A DNA stretch of 64,000 nucleotides, taken from positions 6,200,001-6,264,000 of the forward strand of contig NZ_CP121261.1 of assembly GCF_029637605.1 (NCBI RefSeq), written 5' to 3'. A program made the position numbers and the translations under genes. The notes beneath the pieces were generated by a model. The model had not been told where the DNA came from, did not search any database, and was given only the letters and a program-made list of their open reading frames with translations. The stretch is from Achromobacter spanius. GTDB lineage: Bacteria; Pseudomonadota; Gammaproteobacteria; Burkholderiales; Burkholderiaceae_B. Positions 19,840 to 28,647 of the stretch are shown here, piece after piece. How positions within the stretch are numbered: position 1 is the stretch's first letter; each line of letters starts with the position of its first letter.

Positions 19840-20913
19840 ATGCCCCAACCCGATCGCGCCTTCCTCACAGTTAGAAATCTGGTCAAGCGTTTTGGCAGCC
19901 ACACGGCGCTGGCCGACGTTTCGCTGGATATCCGCGCCGGAGAACTGGTGTGTCTGCTCGGCCCGTCCGGCTGCGGCAAGACCACGCTGCTGCGCGCCAT
20001 CGCCGGCCTGGAGCGCCAGGACAGCGGCGCAATCGTGCTGTCGGGCCGTGATATTTCCCATGCCGAGCCGCAAGAGCGCGACTACGGCATCCTGTTTCAG
20101 TCCTACGCGCTGTTTCCCAACCTGACCGTGGCGCAGAACGTGGCTTACGGTTTGAGCGGCAAGCGGGCGCATCGCAACCACGTCGCCAACCGCGTCGAGG
20201 AAATGCTGAGCCTGGTTGGCCTGACGGGAGCCGCCGATAAATACCCCGGGCAGATCTCCGGTGGCCAGCAGCAGCGGGTGGCATTGGCGCGCGCGCTGGC
20301 CCCGTCGCCGTCCCTGTTATTGCTGGACGAGCCGATGTCGGCGCTGGACGCCCGGGTGCGCGAGCATCTGCGGATTGAATTGCGCGCGCTGCAAAAGCGC
20401 TTGTCGATCACGACATTGATGGTGACGCATGACCAGGAAGAGGCCATGGTGATGGCCGACCGCATCGCCGTCATGAACGGCGGCGTCATTGAGCAATTCG
20501 GGACGCCGCGCGAACTCTACCGCCAGCCGGCATCGGCCTTTATCGCCGATTTCGTGGGCGAGGCGAATTGGCTGCCGTTCGAACGCATCGATACCCATCG
20601 CGCCCGCGTCGGCCGCCAGGAACTGGCCGTGGACGAGGCGTTGGACGGCAAGTCCGGCAAGCTGTTCGTGCGCCCGGAAGCGGTGCGCGTCAGCATGGCG
20701 CGCTCGGAAGAACCCAACTCGATGCTGGCCGACGTACTGGACGGCGTGTTCCTGGGCCGGGGCTATCGCCTGGCCTTGCGCCTGGAAGGCGTGCCCGGCT
20801 CCACGGTGCATTCGATCGTGTCCCCTGAAATCGGAGACGCCCTGTTGGGCCCTCACGCCGCCAGCCGTTGCTGGGTGGAGCTGCCGCGCCATGCGATTCG
20901 CGCCTACGCTTGA
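19840..20913 (+). CDS. ABC transporter ATP-binding protein, 2-aminoethylphosphonate type
   Basis: A 357-residue ATPase subunit. Walker A GPSGCGKTT lies near residue 43, the Q-loop is FQSYALFP, the signature is ISGGQQQR and Walker B is LLLDEPMSALD, with the switch His in VTHDQEEA. A C-terminal TOBE-like regulatory domain follows from about 240, as in the CysA/PotA group. Sequence and neighbours fit the PhnT-like ATPase proposed for 2-aminoethylphosphonate import. A CGGAGG site precedes the ATG. First gene of a plus-strand run ending with the FAD oxidoreductase. Confidence 0.9.
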   Translation: MPQPDRAFLTVRNLVKRFGSHTALADVSLDIRAGELVCLLGPSGCGKTTLLRAIAGLERQDSGAIVLSGRDISHAEPQERDYGILFQSYALFPNLTVAQNVAYGLSGKRAHRNHVANRVEEMLSLVGLTGAADKYPGQISGGQQQRVALARALAPSPSLLLLDEPMSALDARVREHLRIELRALQKRLSITTLMVTHDQEEAMVMADRIAVMNGGVIEQFGTPRELYRQPASAFIADFVGEANWLPFERIDTHRARVGRQELAVDEALDGKSGKLFVRPEAVRVSMARSEEPNSMLADVLDGVFLGRGYRLALRLEGVPGSTVHSIVSPEIGDALLGPHAASRCWVELPRHAIRAYA

Positions 20914-20920
20914 TTCCGCC

Positions 20921-22702
20921 ATGACTGGATCGCCTTCCGTGGCCGAACTGGCCCCCGCCCCGGCCGCCACTTCGACCCCCGTCCCCGCGCCGACCACGCC
21001 CGCTTTGGGCCGCCGCCCCATGCCCGCCTGGATCGGCGCGCTGGGCCTGACCACGGGGCAGGGCGCGCTGGTGCTGTTTCTGGTGCTGTTCCTGGCGCTG
21101 CCGCTGCTGGCCATCCTGGCCAAGTCCGTGACCGACAGCGAAGGCGCCTGGGCCGGCCTGTCGGTGGTGTCCGGCATCATCGGCGCGGATGGCTTTCTTG
21201 CCATGGTCGGGCGCAGCCTGACCGTGGGTGTGGTGACGATGCTGGTGGTGGTGCCGTGCGCCTATGGCTTCGCCTACGGCCTGACTCGCACCCGCTTGCC
21301 GGGCAAGGGCCTGTTGCGCACCATCGCCTTGCTGCCCTTGCTGGCGCCATCGCTGTTGCCCGGCATTGCGCTGATCTATCTGCTGGGTAACCAGGGCCTG
21401 CTCAAGGGCCTGACGGGTGGCGCCACCATCTATGGCTTCTGGGGCATTGTGGTGGGCGAGGCTTTCTACACGTTTCCGCATGCGCTGATGATTCTGCTGA
21501 CCGGCCTGACACTGGCCGATGGACGGCTGTACGACGCGGCGCGGGCCATGGGCGCGGGTCCGTGGCGCACCTTCCTGACCGTGACCCTGCCCGGCACGCG
21601 CTATGCCGTGTTCTCGGCCTGCTGCGTGGTGTTCACCTTGACCGTTACCGATTTCGGCGTCCCCAAAGTGGTGGGCGGTGACTACAACGTGCTGGCCATG
21701 GAAGCCTACAAGGCGGTCGTCGGACAGCAGAACTTTCCCAAAGGCGCGGCCATCGGCATCTTGCTGTTGCTGCCCGCCCTGCTGACCTTTGTGTTGGACC
21801 GCCGCCTGCGTGCCCGCCAGGGTGCGCAGATGAGCGGCCGCGCCCAACCCTACGCGGCGGGTCATAACCGACGCCGCGATGCCGCGTTCCTGCTGTTGGC
21901 GGGCGTGTTGGCCGCGTTCCTGCTGCTGATCATCGGCGTGGCCGTCTGGGCGTCGTTCGTGAAGATGTGGCCGTACAACCTGTCGATGTCGCTGCGTTCC
22001 TACGACTTCGACAACATGGACGGGGGCGGCTGGCTGGCTTGGCGCAACAGCCTGCAACTGGCGCTGTGGACCGCCTTGATCGGCACGGCCGTGGTGTTCG
22101 TGGGCGCCTGGATGATGGAAAAAGTGCCGGCGCGCGGCTCGGTGGCACGCGGCCTGCGCGCCACGGTCAGCATGCTGGCCTTGATGCCGATGGCCGTGCC
22201 TGGCCTGGTGCTGGGGCTGGGCTACATCTTCTTCTTCAACAGCCTGATGAACCCGCTGAACATGCTGTACGGCACGATGCCGCTGCTGGTCCTGTGTACG
22301 GTGGTCCACTTCTACACCAGCGCGCATCTGACGGCGGCCACCGCGCTGAACGCCCTGGATCCCGAGTTCGAAGCGGCTTCGGCGTCGTTGAAGGTGCCGC
22401 GCATGACGACGTTCCTGCGGGTCACGCTACCCATGTGCCTGCCCGCTGCGCTGGACGTTGCCCGCTACTTGTTTGTTTCCGCCATGACGACCGTGTCGGC
22501 CGTGGTGTTCCTGTACAGCCCGTCCACGGTGCTGGCCGCCGTCGCCGTGCTCAATATGGATGATGCCGGCTTCATCGGCCCGGCCGCCGCCATGTGCACC
22601 GTGATCATGGCCAGTTCCGCCACGGCGGCCCTGCTGCTGCATCTGGCAAGCCGCGCGCTGGTCGCGCGCAGCCAGGCGTGGCGCCGGCCCGTGGCCCTTT
22701 GA
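20921..22702 (+). CDS. ABC transporter permease, fused two-domain, 2-aminoethylphosphonate type
   Basis: A permease of 593 residues with two tandem binding-protein-dependent permease domains in one chain, each with about six helices. Each domain carries an EAA-type loop (DAARAMGAGPWRTFLTVTLP in the first; EAASASLKVPRMTTFLRVTLP-like in the second, described by its position near residue 490). The N-terminal 45 residues are Pro/Ala-rich and probably cytoplasmic. Fused permeases of this size are typical for the iron(III)- and phosphonate-type importers. Start is uncertain: ATG 20921 lies 7 bp after the ATPase stop; ATG 20891 would overlap it and has a GGAG upstream. Confidence 0.88.
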   Translation: MTGSPSVAELAPAPAATSTPVPAPTTPALGRRPMPAWIGALGLTTGQGALVLFLVLFLALPLLAILAKSVTDSEGAWAGLSVVSGIIGADGFLAMVGRSLTVGVVTMLVVVPCAYGFAYGLTRTRLPGKGLLRTIALLPLLAPSLLPGIALIYLLGNQGLLKGLTGGATIYGFWGIVVGEAFYTFPHALMILLTGLTLADGRLYDAARAMGAGPWRTFLTVTLPGTRYAVFSACCVVFTLTVTDFGVPKVVGGDYNVLAMEAYKAVVGQQNFPKGAAIGILLLLPALLTFVLDRRLRARQGAQMSGRAQPYAAGHNRRRDAAFLLLAGVLAAFLLLIIGVAVWASFVKMWPYNLSMSLRSYDFDNMDGGGWLAWRNSLQLALWTALIGTAVVFVGAWMMEKVPARGSVARGLRATVSMLALMPMAVPGLVLGLGYIFFFNSLMNPLNMLYGTMPLLVLCTVVHFYTSAHLTAATALNALDPEFEAASASLKVPRMTTFLRVTLPMCLPAALDVARYLFVSAMTTVSAVVFLYSPSTVLAAVAVLNMDDAGFIGPAAAMCTVIMASSATAALLLHLASRALVARSQAWRRPVAL

Positions 22703-22726
22703 TCGCTTATTTCTAGGATGACCCTC

Positions 22727-23548
22727 ATGACTGTTTCAACCTTGCCCGTCCAACTGGAAGCCGTCATCTTTGACTGGGCCGGCACGCTGGTGGACTTCGG
22801 TTCGTTTGCGCCCACCAAGGTGTTCGTGGACGCCTTCTCGCAGTTCGGCATGGAGGTGTCGCTGAAGGAAGCCCGCGGCCCCATGGGCATGGGCAAGTGG
22901 GACCATATCCGCGCCCTGTGCGACCAGCCCGCCATCGCCAGCCAGTACCAGGCCCAGTTTGGTCGCTTGCCTTCCGATGACGACGTGACCGCCATCTACG
23001 ATCGCTTCCTGCCGATGCAACTGGAAAAGGTGGCGCAATATTCAGCGGCCATTCCGGGCGCGGCGGAATTGCTGCGCGCCCTGCGCCAACACGGCTTGAA
23101 GATCGGCTCGTGCTCGGGCTACCCCGACAGCGTCATGCGCCGGGTGGTCGAGCGCGCGGCGTCCGAGGGCTTGGAGCCGGACTGCATCGTGGCCAGTGAT
23201 GATGTGCCGCGCGCGCGCCCGGCGCCTGCGATGGCCTTGAAAAACGTGATCGAGCTGGGGCTGTTGGACGTGGCCGGCTGCATCAAGGTCGACGACACCG
23301 CGCCCGGCATCGAGGAAGGGCGCCGCGCGGGCATGTGGACGGTGGGCCTCCTGCTGTCCGGCAACGCCGCCGGCCTGACGCTGGACGAATACCTGAGCCT
23401 GGATGAGAACGGGCGCGAGCGCGCACGCACGGAGGCTCGCGTTGAGCTGTCGTCCGCCCACCCGCATTACCTGATCGACACGGTAGCCGACCTGCCCGCC
23501 GTGATCACCGACATCGAAGCCCGACTGGCGCGAGGCCAACGACCCTGA
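22727..23548 (+). CDS. phnX: Phosphonoacetaldehyde hydrolase PhnX
   Basis: A 273-residue HAD-superfamily enzyme that cleaves the C-P bond of phosphonoacetaldehyde to acetaldehyde and phosphate. Diagnostic features are present: the nucleophile loop FDWAGT with D16, and the Schiff-base Lys57 in MGMGKWDH, the residue that separates phosphonatases from other HAD enzymes. The acid pair lies in KVDDTAPGI. The start ATG at 22727 has AGGA eight bases upstream; the ATG at 22718 lacks a site. It follows the permease gene by 24 bp. Confidence 0.95.
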   Translation: MTVSTLPVQLEAVIFDWAGTLVDFGSFAPTKVFVDAFSQFGMEVSLKEARGPMGMGKWDHIRALCDQPAIASQYQAQFGRLPSDDDVTAIYDRFLPMQLEKVAQYSAAIPGAAELLRALRQHGLKIGSCSGYPDSVMRRVVERAASEGLEPDCIVASDDVPRARPAPAMALKNVIELGLLDVAGCIKVDDTAPGIEEGRRAGMWTVGLLLSGNAAGLTLDEYLSLDENGRERARTEARVELSSAHPHYLIDTVADLPAVITDIEARLARGQRP

Positions 23549-23689
23549 GCGCAGCCCCCTCTGCCTTGACGCCATCCGCCCGGCGTTGCCGGACGTAGTT
23601 CCACTTTTCGTTTCACCGCGACCGCGGTCGGCAATGTCCGGCCGTGGCGGCGACCTTCAACCTTTTTCCGCTCAAACACGGAGTTACTC

Positions 23690-24712
23690 ATGAATCGCTA
23701 CAAGCTGCTTGCCCTGGCCACCGCCCTGACGGGCGTGATGGGCGCCGCCTCCGCCGAGACCACGCTGACGGTCTACACCGCGCTCGAAGCCGACCAGATC
23801 AAGGTCTATCAAGCCGCGTTTGAAAAGGCCAATCCCGACATCAAGATCCAGTGGGTCCGCGATTCCACGGGCATCATCGCCGCCAAGCTGTTGGCGGAAA
23901 AGAGCAACCCCAAGGCGGACGTGATCTGGGGCTTGGCCGGCACGGCGCTGGGCCTGATGGACAAGGAAGGCATGCTGCAACCCTACGCCCCGAAGGGCCT
24001 GGACCAGATCGCCGCGAACATGCGCGACGCCAAGGCCGAGCCGTCGTGGGTCGGCATGGACGGCTATGCCGCCGCCGTCTGCTTCAACACCATCGAAGCC
24101 GAAAAGCAGAAGCTGCCCAAGCCGACCTCGTGGCAAGACCTGACCAAGCCGGTCTATGCCGGCAAGATCGTCATGCCGAACCCGGCGTCCTCGGGTACGG
24201 GCTTTCTGGACGTCAGCGCCTGGCTGCAGATTTTTGGCGAAGAGAAGGGCTGGGCCTACATGGATGCCCTGCACAAGAACATTGGTTCGTACACGCACTC
24301 GGGCTCCAAGCCGTGCAACATGGCGGCCGCGGGTGAGTTCCCGATCGGCGTGTCGTTCGACTATCGCGCGGCCAAGCTGAAGGCCGACGGCGCGCCGGTC
24401 GAAGCCGTGTTCCCGTCGGAAGGCCTGGGCTGGGAAGTGGAAGCCACCGCCATCATGAAGGGCACCAAGCACCTGGAAGCCGCTCGCAAGCTGGCTGACT
24501 TCTCGGCCAGCCGCGAAGCCAACGAACTGTACAAGGCCAACTTCGCGGTGCTGGCGATTCCGTCCATCGCCACGGCCAACCCGAACCTGCCGGCTGACCT
24601 GACCAAGCGCATGATCAAGAACGACTTCGTGTGGGCCGCCACGAACCGTGAACGCATCATCGCCGAGTGGACCCGCCGCTACGACGGCAAGTCTGAGCCG
24701 AAGAAGAAGTAA
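23690..24712 (+). CDS. Periplasmic 2-aminoethylphosphonate-type binding protein
   Basis: A 340-residue extracellular solute-binding protein of the iron(III)/phosphonate-type family. A Sec signal peptide is clear (positive NRYK, hydrophobic core, cleavage after ASA at about residue 22). The mature N-terminus begins TTLTVYTALEADQIK, the fold's first beta-strand and ligand loop. The polar NPASSGTGFL stretch is a usual ligand-contact loop. It follows phnX by 141 bp with a GGAG site, completing the importer with the ATPase and permease genes. Ligand assigned from context. Confidence 0.9.
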   Translation: MNRYKLLALATALTGVMGAASAETTLTVYTALEADQIKVYQAAFEKANPDIKIQWVRDSTGIIAAKLLAEKSNPKADVIWGLAGTALGLMDKEGMLQPYAPKGLDQIAANMRDAKAEPSWVGMDGYAAAVCFNTIEAEKQKLPKPTSWQDLTKPVYAGKIVMPNPASSGTGFLDVSAWLQIFGEEKGWAYMDALHKNIGSYTHSGSKPCNMAAAGEFPIGVSFDYRAAKLKADGAPVEAVFPSEGLGWEVEATAIMKGTKHLEAARKLADFSASREANELYKANFAVLAIPSIATANPNLPADLTKRMIKNDFVWAATNRERIIAEWTRRYDGKSEPKKK

Positions 24713-24725
24713 GGCGTTGCCCGCG

Positions 24726-25856
24726 ATGAAAACTTATGACGTGATCGTGGTGGGCGCGGGCATGCTTGGCATCGCCCACGCCTGGGCGGCTGCCAAGCGC
24801 GGCCTGTCGGTGGCGGTCATCGAGCGCAGCCGCCAGGCGCACGGCGCCACCATCCGCAACTTCGGCCAGGTCATCGTGACGGGCCAGCCGCCCGGCATGA
24901 TGCTGTCGCATGCGCAGCAGGCGCGCGAGCTGTGGCTGGACCTGGCCGCCAAGGCGGGCTTTCATGTGCGGGCCAACGGCGCGTTGGTACTGGCGCGCAA
25001 CCTCGACGAGGCCAGCGTGCTGCAGGAATTCGCGGACACGCGCCTGGCGCAGGAAGGCTACCGCGCCAACCTGTTGTCGGCGCGCGAGGTTGCCGGCCTG
25101 TATGGCGGACAGCTTGCGCACCACTGCCTGGCGCTGCAGGGGCATGACGACCTGCAGATCTATTCGCGCGAAGCCTTGCCCGCCATGACCCGCTATCTGG
25201 CGGAGTCGCTGGGGGTGACGTTCATTACCGGCACGCTGGCGCGCGCGGTGGAAAACGGCCTGGTCGGCACCACGGCCGGCGACTTCCAGGGCAAGCATGT
25301 TTTCGTGTGCCCCGGGCATGATTACCTGACGCTGCTACCCGAGCGTTTCGCGCCGCTGAACCTGGAAGTCTCGCGCTTGCAGATGCTGCGCGCGGCGTTC
25401 GACACCAACGCCATCGCCTTGGACCGCCCGGTGCTGACCGGCCTGTCGTGCGTGCATTACGGCGCATTCTCGGACCTGCCCACGGCGCAGGCCTTGCGCC
25501 AGGTGATCCAGGAACGCACGCCGATGCTGGTTGAAAACGGCATCCACCTGCTGATCAGCCCCACGCCGAATGGCGAACTGATCATCGGCGATTCGCATCA
25601 CTACGGGCAGGATGCGTTCCCGTTCAACGATGAGGCGGTCGACAACGCCATGCTGGACCTGGCATCGCAGGCCTTGGGCGCGCGCTTGCGTGTGCTGGAG
25701 CGTTGGCAGGGCGTGTATGGCGCACACGGACCGGCGCCGTTCTCGGTCATGCCGGTGGACGCCGCCACGACCGTGGCGGTCATGCATTCCGGCGTCGGCA
25801 TGACGGTGGGACTGGCGATCGGTGAACGCACGGTGGCGGGCGTGATCGGACATTGA
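24726..25856 (+). CDS. FAD-dependent oxidoreductase, phosphonate-associated
   Basis: A 376-residue DAO-fold flavoprotein (TIGR03364-type, found in phosphonate operons). The dinucleotide motif VVGAGMLGIAHA lies at 8-19 and the family-typical TIRNFGQVIVTGQ near residue 43. The C-terminal HSGVGMTVGLAIGE is the second FAD contact. Relatives reported in AEP-degradation operons oxidise N-methyl-AEP, and in some cases AEP, to phosphonoacetaldehyde, the PhnX substrate. Because no PhnW is encoded here, that role is the leading hypothesis. Start ATG is 13 bp after the binding-protein stop; upstream in-frame codons overlap that gene. Confidence 0.85.
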   Translation: MKTYDVIVVGAGMLGIAHAWAAAKRGLSVAVIERSRQAHGATIRNFGQVIVTGQPPGMMLSHAQQARELWLDLAAKAGFHVRANGALVLARNLDEASVLQEFADTRLAQEGYRANLLSAREVAGLYGGQLAHHCLALQGHDDLQIYSREALPAMTRYLAESLGVTFITGTLARAVENGLVGTTAGDFQGKHVFVCPGHDYLTLLPERFAPLNLEVSRLQMLRAAFDTNAIALDRPVLTGLSCVHYGAFSDLPTAQALRQVIQERTPMLVENGIHLLISPTPNGELIIGDSHHYGQDAFPFNDEAVDNAMLDLASQALGARLRVLERWQGVYGAHGPAPFSVMPVDAATTVAVMHSGVGMTVGLAIGERTVAGVIGH

Positions 25857-25890
25857 CGGGCACGGGCAAGCATTTGCCGCGTGCAATGAA

Positions 25891-25927
25891 ACGGGCCTCG
25901 CGAAAAATTCGCGAGGCCCGTTGCTTT
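25891..25927. terminator. Bidirectional hairpin between phosphonate island and Rieske gene
   Basis: Perfect 13-bp stem ACGGGCCTCGCGA/TCGCGAGGCCCGT with a 5-base A/T loop between convergent genes. The flanking T tract is short. Confidence 0.75.
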
Positions 25928-25945
25928 ACGGATGCAAACCCGGGT

Positions 25946-27091
25946 TCAGAGGTCCTGCATGATGCGTCGATACCATTCATGAAAGTGCTGCATGCCGTCT
26001 TCCATCGGTGATTGGTAAGGGCCGGCCTCATTCACGCCGCGCAACATCAGGGCCCGGCGGCCGGCGTCCATGCGTTCGGCGATCTCATCGTCTTCGATGG
26101 CCGTCTCCATGTAGGCAGCGCGCTGGGCTTCGACAAATTCGCGTTCGAACGCCGAGATTTCCTCGGGGTAGTAGAACTCGACGACGTTCACCGTTTCCTG
26201 CGGGCTCTTCGGGTACAGCGTGGACAGCACCAGCACATGCGGATAAAGCTCGATCATGTGGGTCGGAAAGTACGTGACCCAGACCGCGCCGAAGTCGGGC
26301 GCATCGCCTTCGCGGAACGACAGCAGGCGGTCGTGCCATTGCTTGTACACGTCTGAACCCGGTTGGGCCAACGCATTGTGCACGCCCACTTTCTGCAGGC
26401 TGTACCAGTCGTTGAATTCCCAGGTCAGGTCGTCGCAGGTAACGAAACGGCCCAGGCCCGGGTGGAACGGCCCAACGTGGTAGTCCTCGAGGTAGACCTC
26501 GATGAATGTCTTCCAGTTGTAGTTGCACTGATGCACTTCAACGTGGTCGAGCACGTAGTCACCGAAGTTGAACTCGGGGCGCGAGAACAACGGGGCCATG
26601 TCCGATGCCGGGTCGCGCGGGCCTTCAAACAGCAAGCCGTGGCAATCGCGCAGGCGAAACTTCTGCAAATTCATGCAGGGGGTGGTCTCGAACTGAGGCG
26701 CGCCCAACAACTCGCCCTGGTTGTTGTACGTCCAACGGTGCAGCGGGCAGACAATATTGCCGCCGGTTGCCTTCAGATTGCCTTGCGTATTGCAGTTGCC
26801 GGCCACATTGCCGGCTTCGCCGCCCAGCATCAATGCCTGACGGTGGCGGCAGACATTTGAGATGAGTTCAACGCCTTGCTGGTTACGAACCAGCACGCGC
26901 CCTCCGTTTTCCTGGACCAACGACCGCCAATCCCCAATCTCGGGCACTAATTTCTGGTGTCCGACGTACTGCGAGGATTGCTTGAAAATGAGTTCTTGCT
27001 CGCGGGCAAAGAGGGCTTCGTCAAAATATGCGCTGACGGGTAGCTGGGTGCGAGCTGGCACGACATGTGCCATCCGACCGATGTCGGTCAT
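25946..27091 (-). CDS. Rieske non-haem iron oxygenase, alpha subunit
   Basis: A 381-residue ring-hydroxylating-type oxygenase. The Rieske ligands are C81-R-H83 and C115-P-L-H118. The catalytic mononuclear iron site is seen in EDYHVGPFH (H205, H210). The gap between the two ligand pairs is 31 residues, about twice the usual 15-17, so the cluster domain has an extra loop with one more Cys (C100). An ideal GGAGGG site precedes the ATG at 27091. No ferredoxin or reductase gene is adjacent. Substrate unknown; the single-oxygenase layout resembles demethylases as well as aromatic dioxygenases. Confidence 0.85.
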   Translation of the reverse strand: MTDIGRMAHVVPARTQLPVSAYFDEALFAREQELIFKQSSQYVGHQKLVPEIGDWRSLVQENGGRVLVRNQQGVELISNVCRHRQALMLGGEAGNVAGNCNTQGNLKATGGNIVCPLHRWTYNNQGELLGAPQFETTPCMNLQKFRLRDCHGLLFEGPRDPASDMAPLFSRPEFNFGDYVLDHVEVHQCNYNWKTFIEVYLEDYHVGPFHPGLGRFVTCDDLTWEFNDWYSLQKVGVHNALAQPGSDVYKQWHDRLLSFREGDAPDFGAVWVTYFPTHMIELYPHVLVLSTLYPKSPQETVNVVEFYYPEEISAFEREFVEAQRAAYMETAIEDDEIAERMDAGRRALMLRGVNEAGPYQSPMEDGMQHFHEWYRRIMQDL

Positions 27092-27384
27092 GATTCCCTC
27101 CGCTCGGATAAAAAAGCCAGGACGGTTTGAGCTCTGCCAAGCGTTTTTGTTCAAGCCCAGCGGTGTCAGGAGACGTCCTGGAAACCGCTTGGAGCTCAAC
27201 GATGAGCTTGGCTACATACGTGCTGGCGCGAAGAAAAATCGGTGTCTGGCCGATCAAATAAGCCGTGAATTGTACCCCAAGGGCCTCCCTCACGCCCGCG
27301 AAGATGGACGAGGGTTCGTCCAGTGTTCACGGGGCCTGCGGGCCCCGTTCGAACGTCCGATTAACCCTTCGCGGCGTAGGTCTT

Positions 27385-28395
27385 TCAGACGAGCTTGCGC
27401 GTAGCCGGGTGGCGCTTCAACAGCCAGCAACAGGCTGCTGACAAGGCAAAGACGGCAAGGGTCAGCAAGGGCACTGTCCAGGCGTCGCGCGGATTGCCGG
27501 AAATGGCGCCGGCCCGGCGCGCCACATCCAGGAACACGGGATGGATCAGGTAGATGCCGAAGGTCAGCGGCGCCAGGGCGGCCAGGCGCGGCAGTCGAGG
27601 AGAATCCACGATCCATTGGAACGCGGCCAGCGACATGAAGGGCACGGTCAGGCTGAAGTAGTCGTAGAAGTAGGTGTCCAGCTTATGGCCGTCGGACATC
27701 AGGTTCACGCCCAGGGCGGTGGCCGCCACGCTGGCCAGCAGCATCAGGCCGGGCCGGGGAATGCGCAGGTCGCCGTCGAAAATCAAGCGGCCGGCCACGA
27801 AGTAGCCCAGATACGGCAGGAACCACGTCAGGAAGAATCCATGTGGCGCGCCCAGCGCGCGTCGGTAGAGTGCGTCCAGGATAGCCACGCCCAGGATGCC
27901 CACCACCCAAAGCGCCCGCCCGCGCGGCGTGCTGCGCGCATACAGCATGCGGGCCAGCGGGGCGAACAGGTACAGGCCCACGATCATGTACAGGTACCAA
28001 AGGTGGTAATACGGTTCGCCTTGCGCCACCTTGCGCGGCCAGAACGAAAAATCGATACGGCCATCGTCCCACCAGTCCAGGCCGGTGCGCCAGGCCAGGT
28101 AGAACAAGGTCCAGAACAAGAGCGGCGCGCAGATACGCGCCATGCGGCGGCTATAGAACTGGCGGGCGTCCTGCGGCTTGTTGGGGTCCAGCAGCAGGGC
28201 GCCGCTGACCATCACGAATACGGGTACGCACCAGCGTGCCGCCGAGTCATAGAGATTGGCGGCCAGCCAGGCGCCCCGGCCGTAGGAAGCCGGGTCACTG
28301 ACGATCAGCGCCGCGCTGTGCAACAGGACGACGGCCACGGCCGCCAACCAGCGGGCGGCATCCAGGCGGGCATAACGGTCTTCGGTCAAAGGCAT
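27385..28395 (-). CDS. Membrane acyltransferase (acyltransferase-3 family)
   Basis: A 336-residue inner-membrane protein with about ten helices, from the acyltransferase-3 (OafA/WecH) family that O-acetylates surface sugars or other periplasmic acceptors. The N-terminal RLDAARWLAAVAVVLLHSA contains the catalytic-type His of helix 1 and is the clearest signature; FVMVSGALLL follows. A GC-rich hairpin (27329-27349) lies just after the stop. No glycan-biosynthesis genes are near, so the acceptor is unknown. Confidence 0.8.
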   Translation of the reverse strand: MPLTEDRYARLDAARWLAAVAVVLLHSAALIVSDPASYGRGAWLAANLYDSAARWCVPVFVMVSGALLLDPNKPQDARQFYSRRMARICAPLLFWTLFYLAWRTGLDWWDDGRIDFSFWPRKVAQGEPYYHLWYLYMIVGLYLFAPLARMLYARSTPRGRALWVVGILGVAILDALYRRALGAPHGFFLTWFLPYLGYFVAGRLIFDGDLRIPRPGLMLLASVAATALGVNLMSDGHKLDTYFYDYFSLTVPFMSLAAFQWIVDSPRLPRLAALAPLTFGIYLIHPVFLDVARRAGAISGNPRDAWTVPLLTLAVFALSAACCWLLKRHPATRKLV

Positions 28396-28647
28396 CGGGC
28401 TCCCGCCGGGTGTTTGGTCCTTTTAACCTTAGCAGCGGGGCAGGTCCGGCTTCTGTATCCAGCGGTTAAGCAAGGCATAAAAAACCGACAGGGCCAGAAA
28501 AGGCGCTGTCGGCCGAAAGGGTGGCGGGGCGCGTGGCTGGCCGCCTGATCGCGGGCCGGCGGGACCGCGAACGATTTGTCACGAAACCGTTTGCGATAAG
28601 CCGCCTGGCGGCCTACTGCAGACGGGGCACTGCTTACCGAAGACGAC

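Noticed and set aside
20690..22327. 545-residue Gln/His/Arg-rich minus-strand frame opposite the ABC permease
   Set aside because: Antisense to a clear fused permease; low-complexity artefact.
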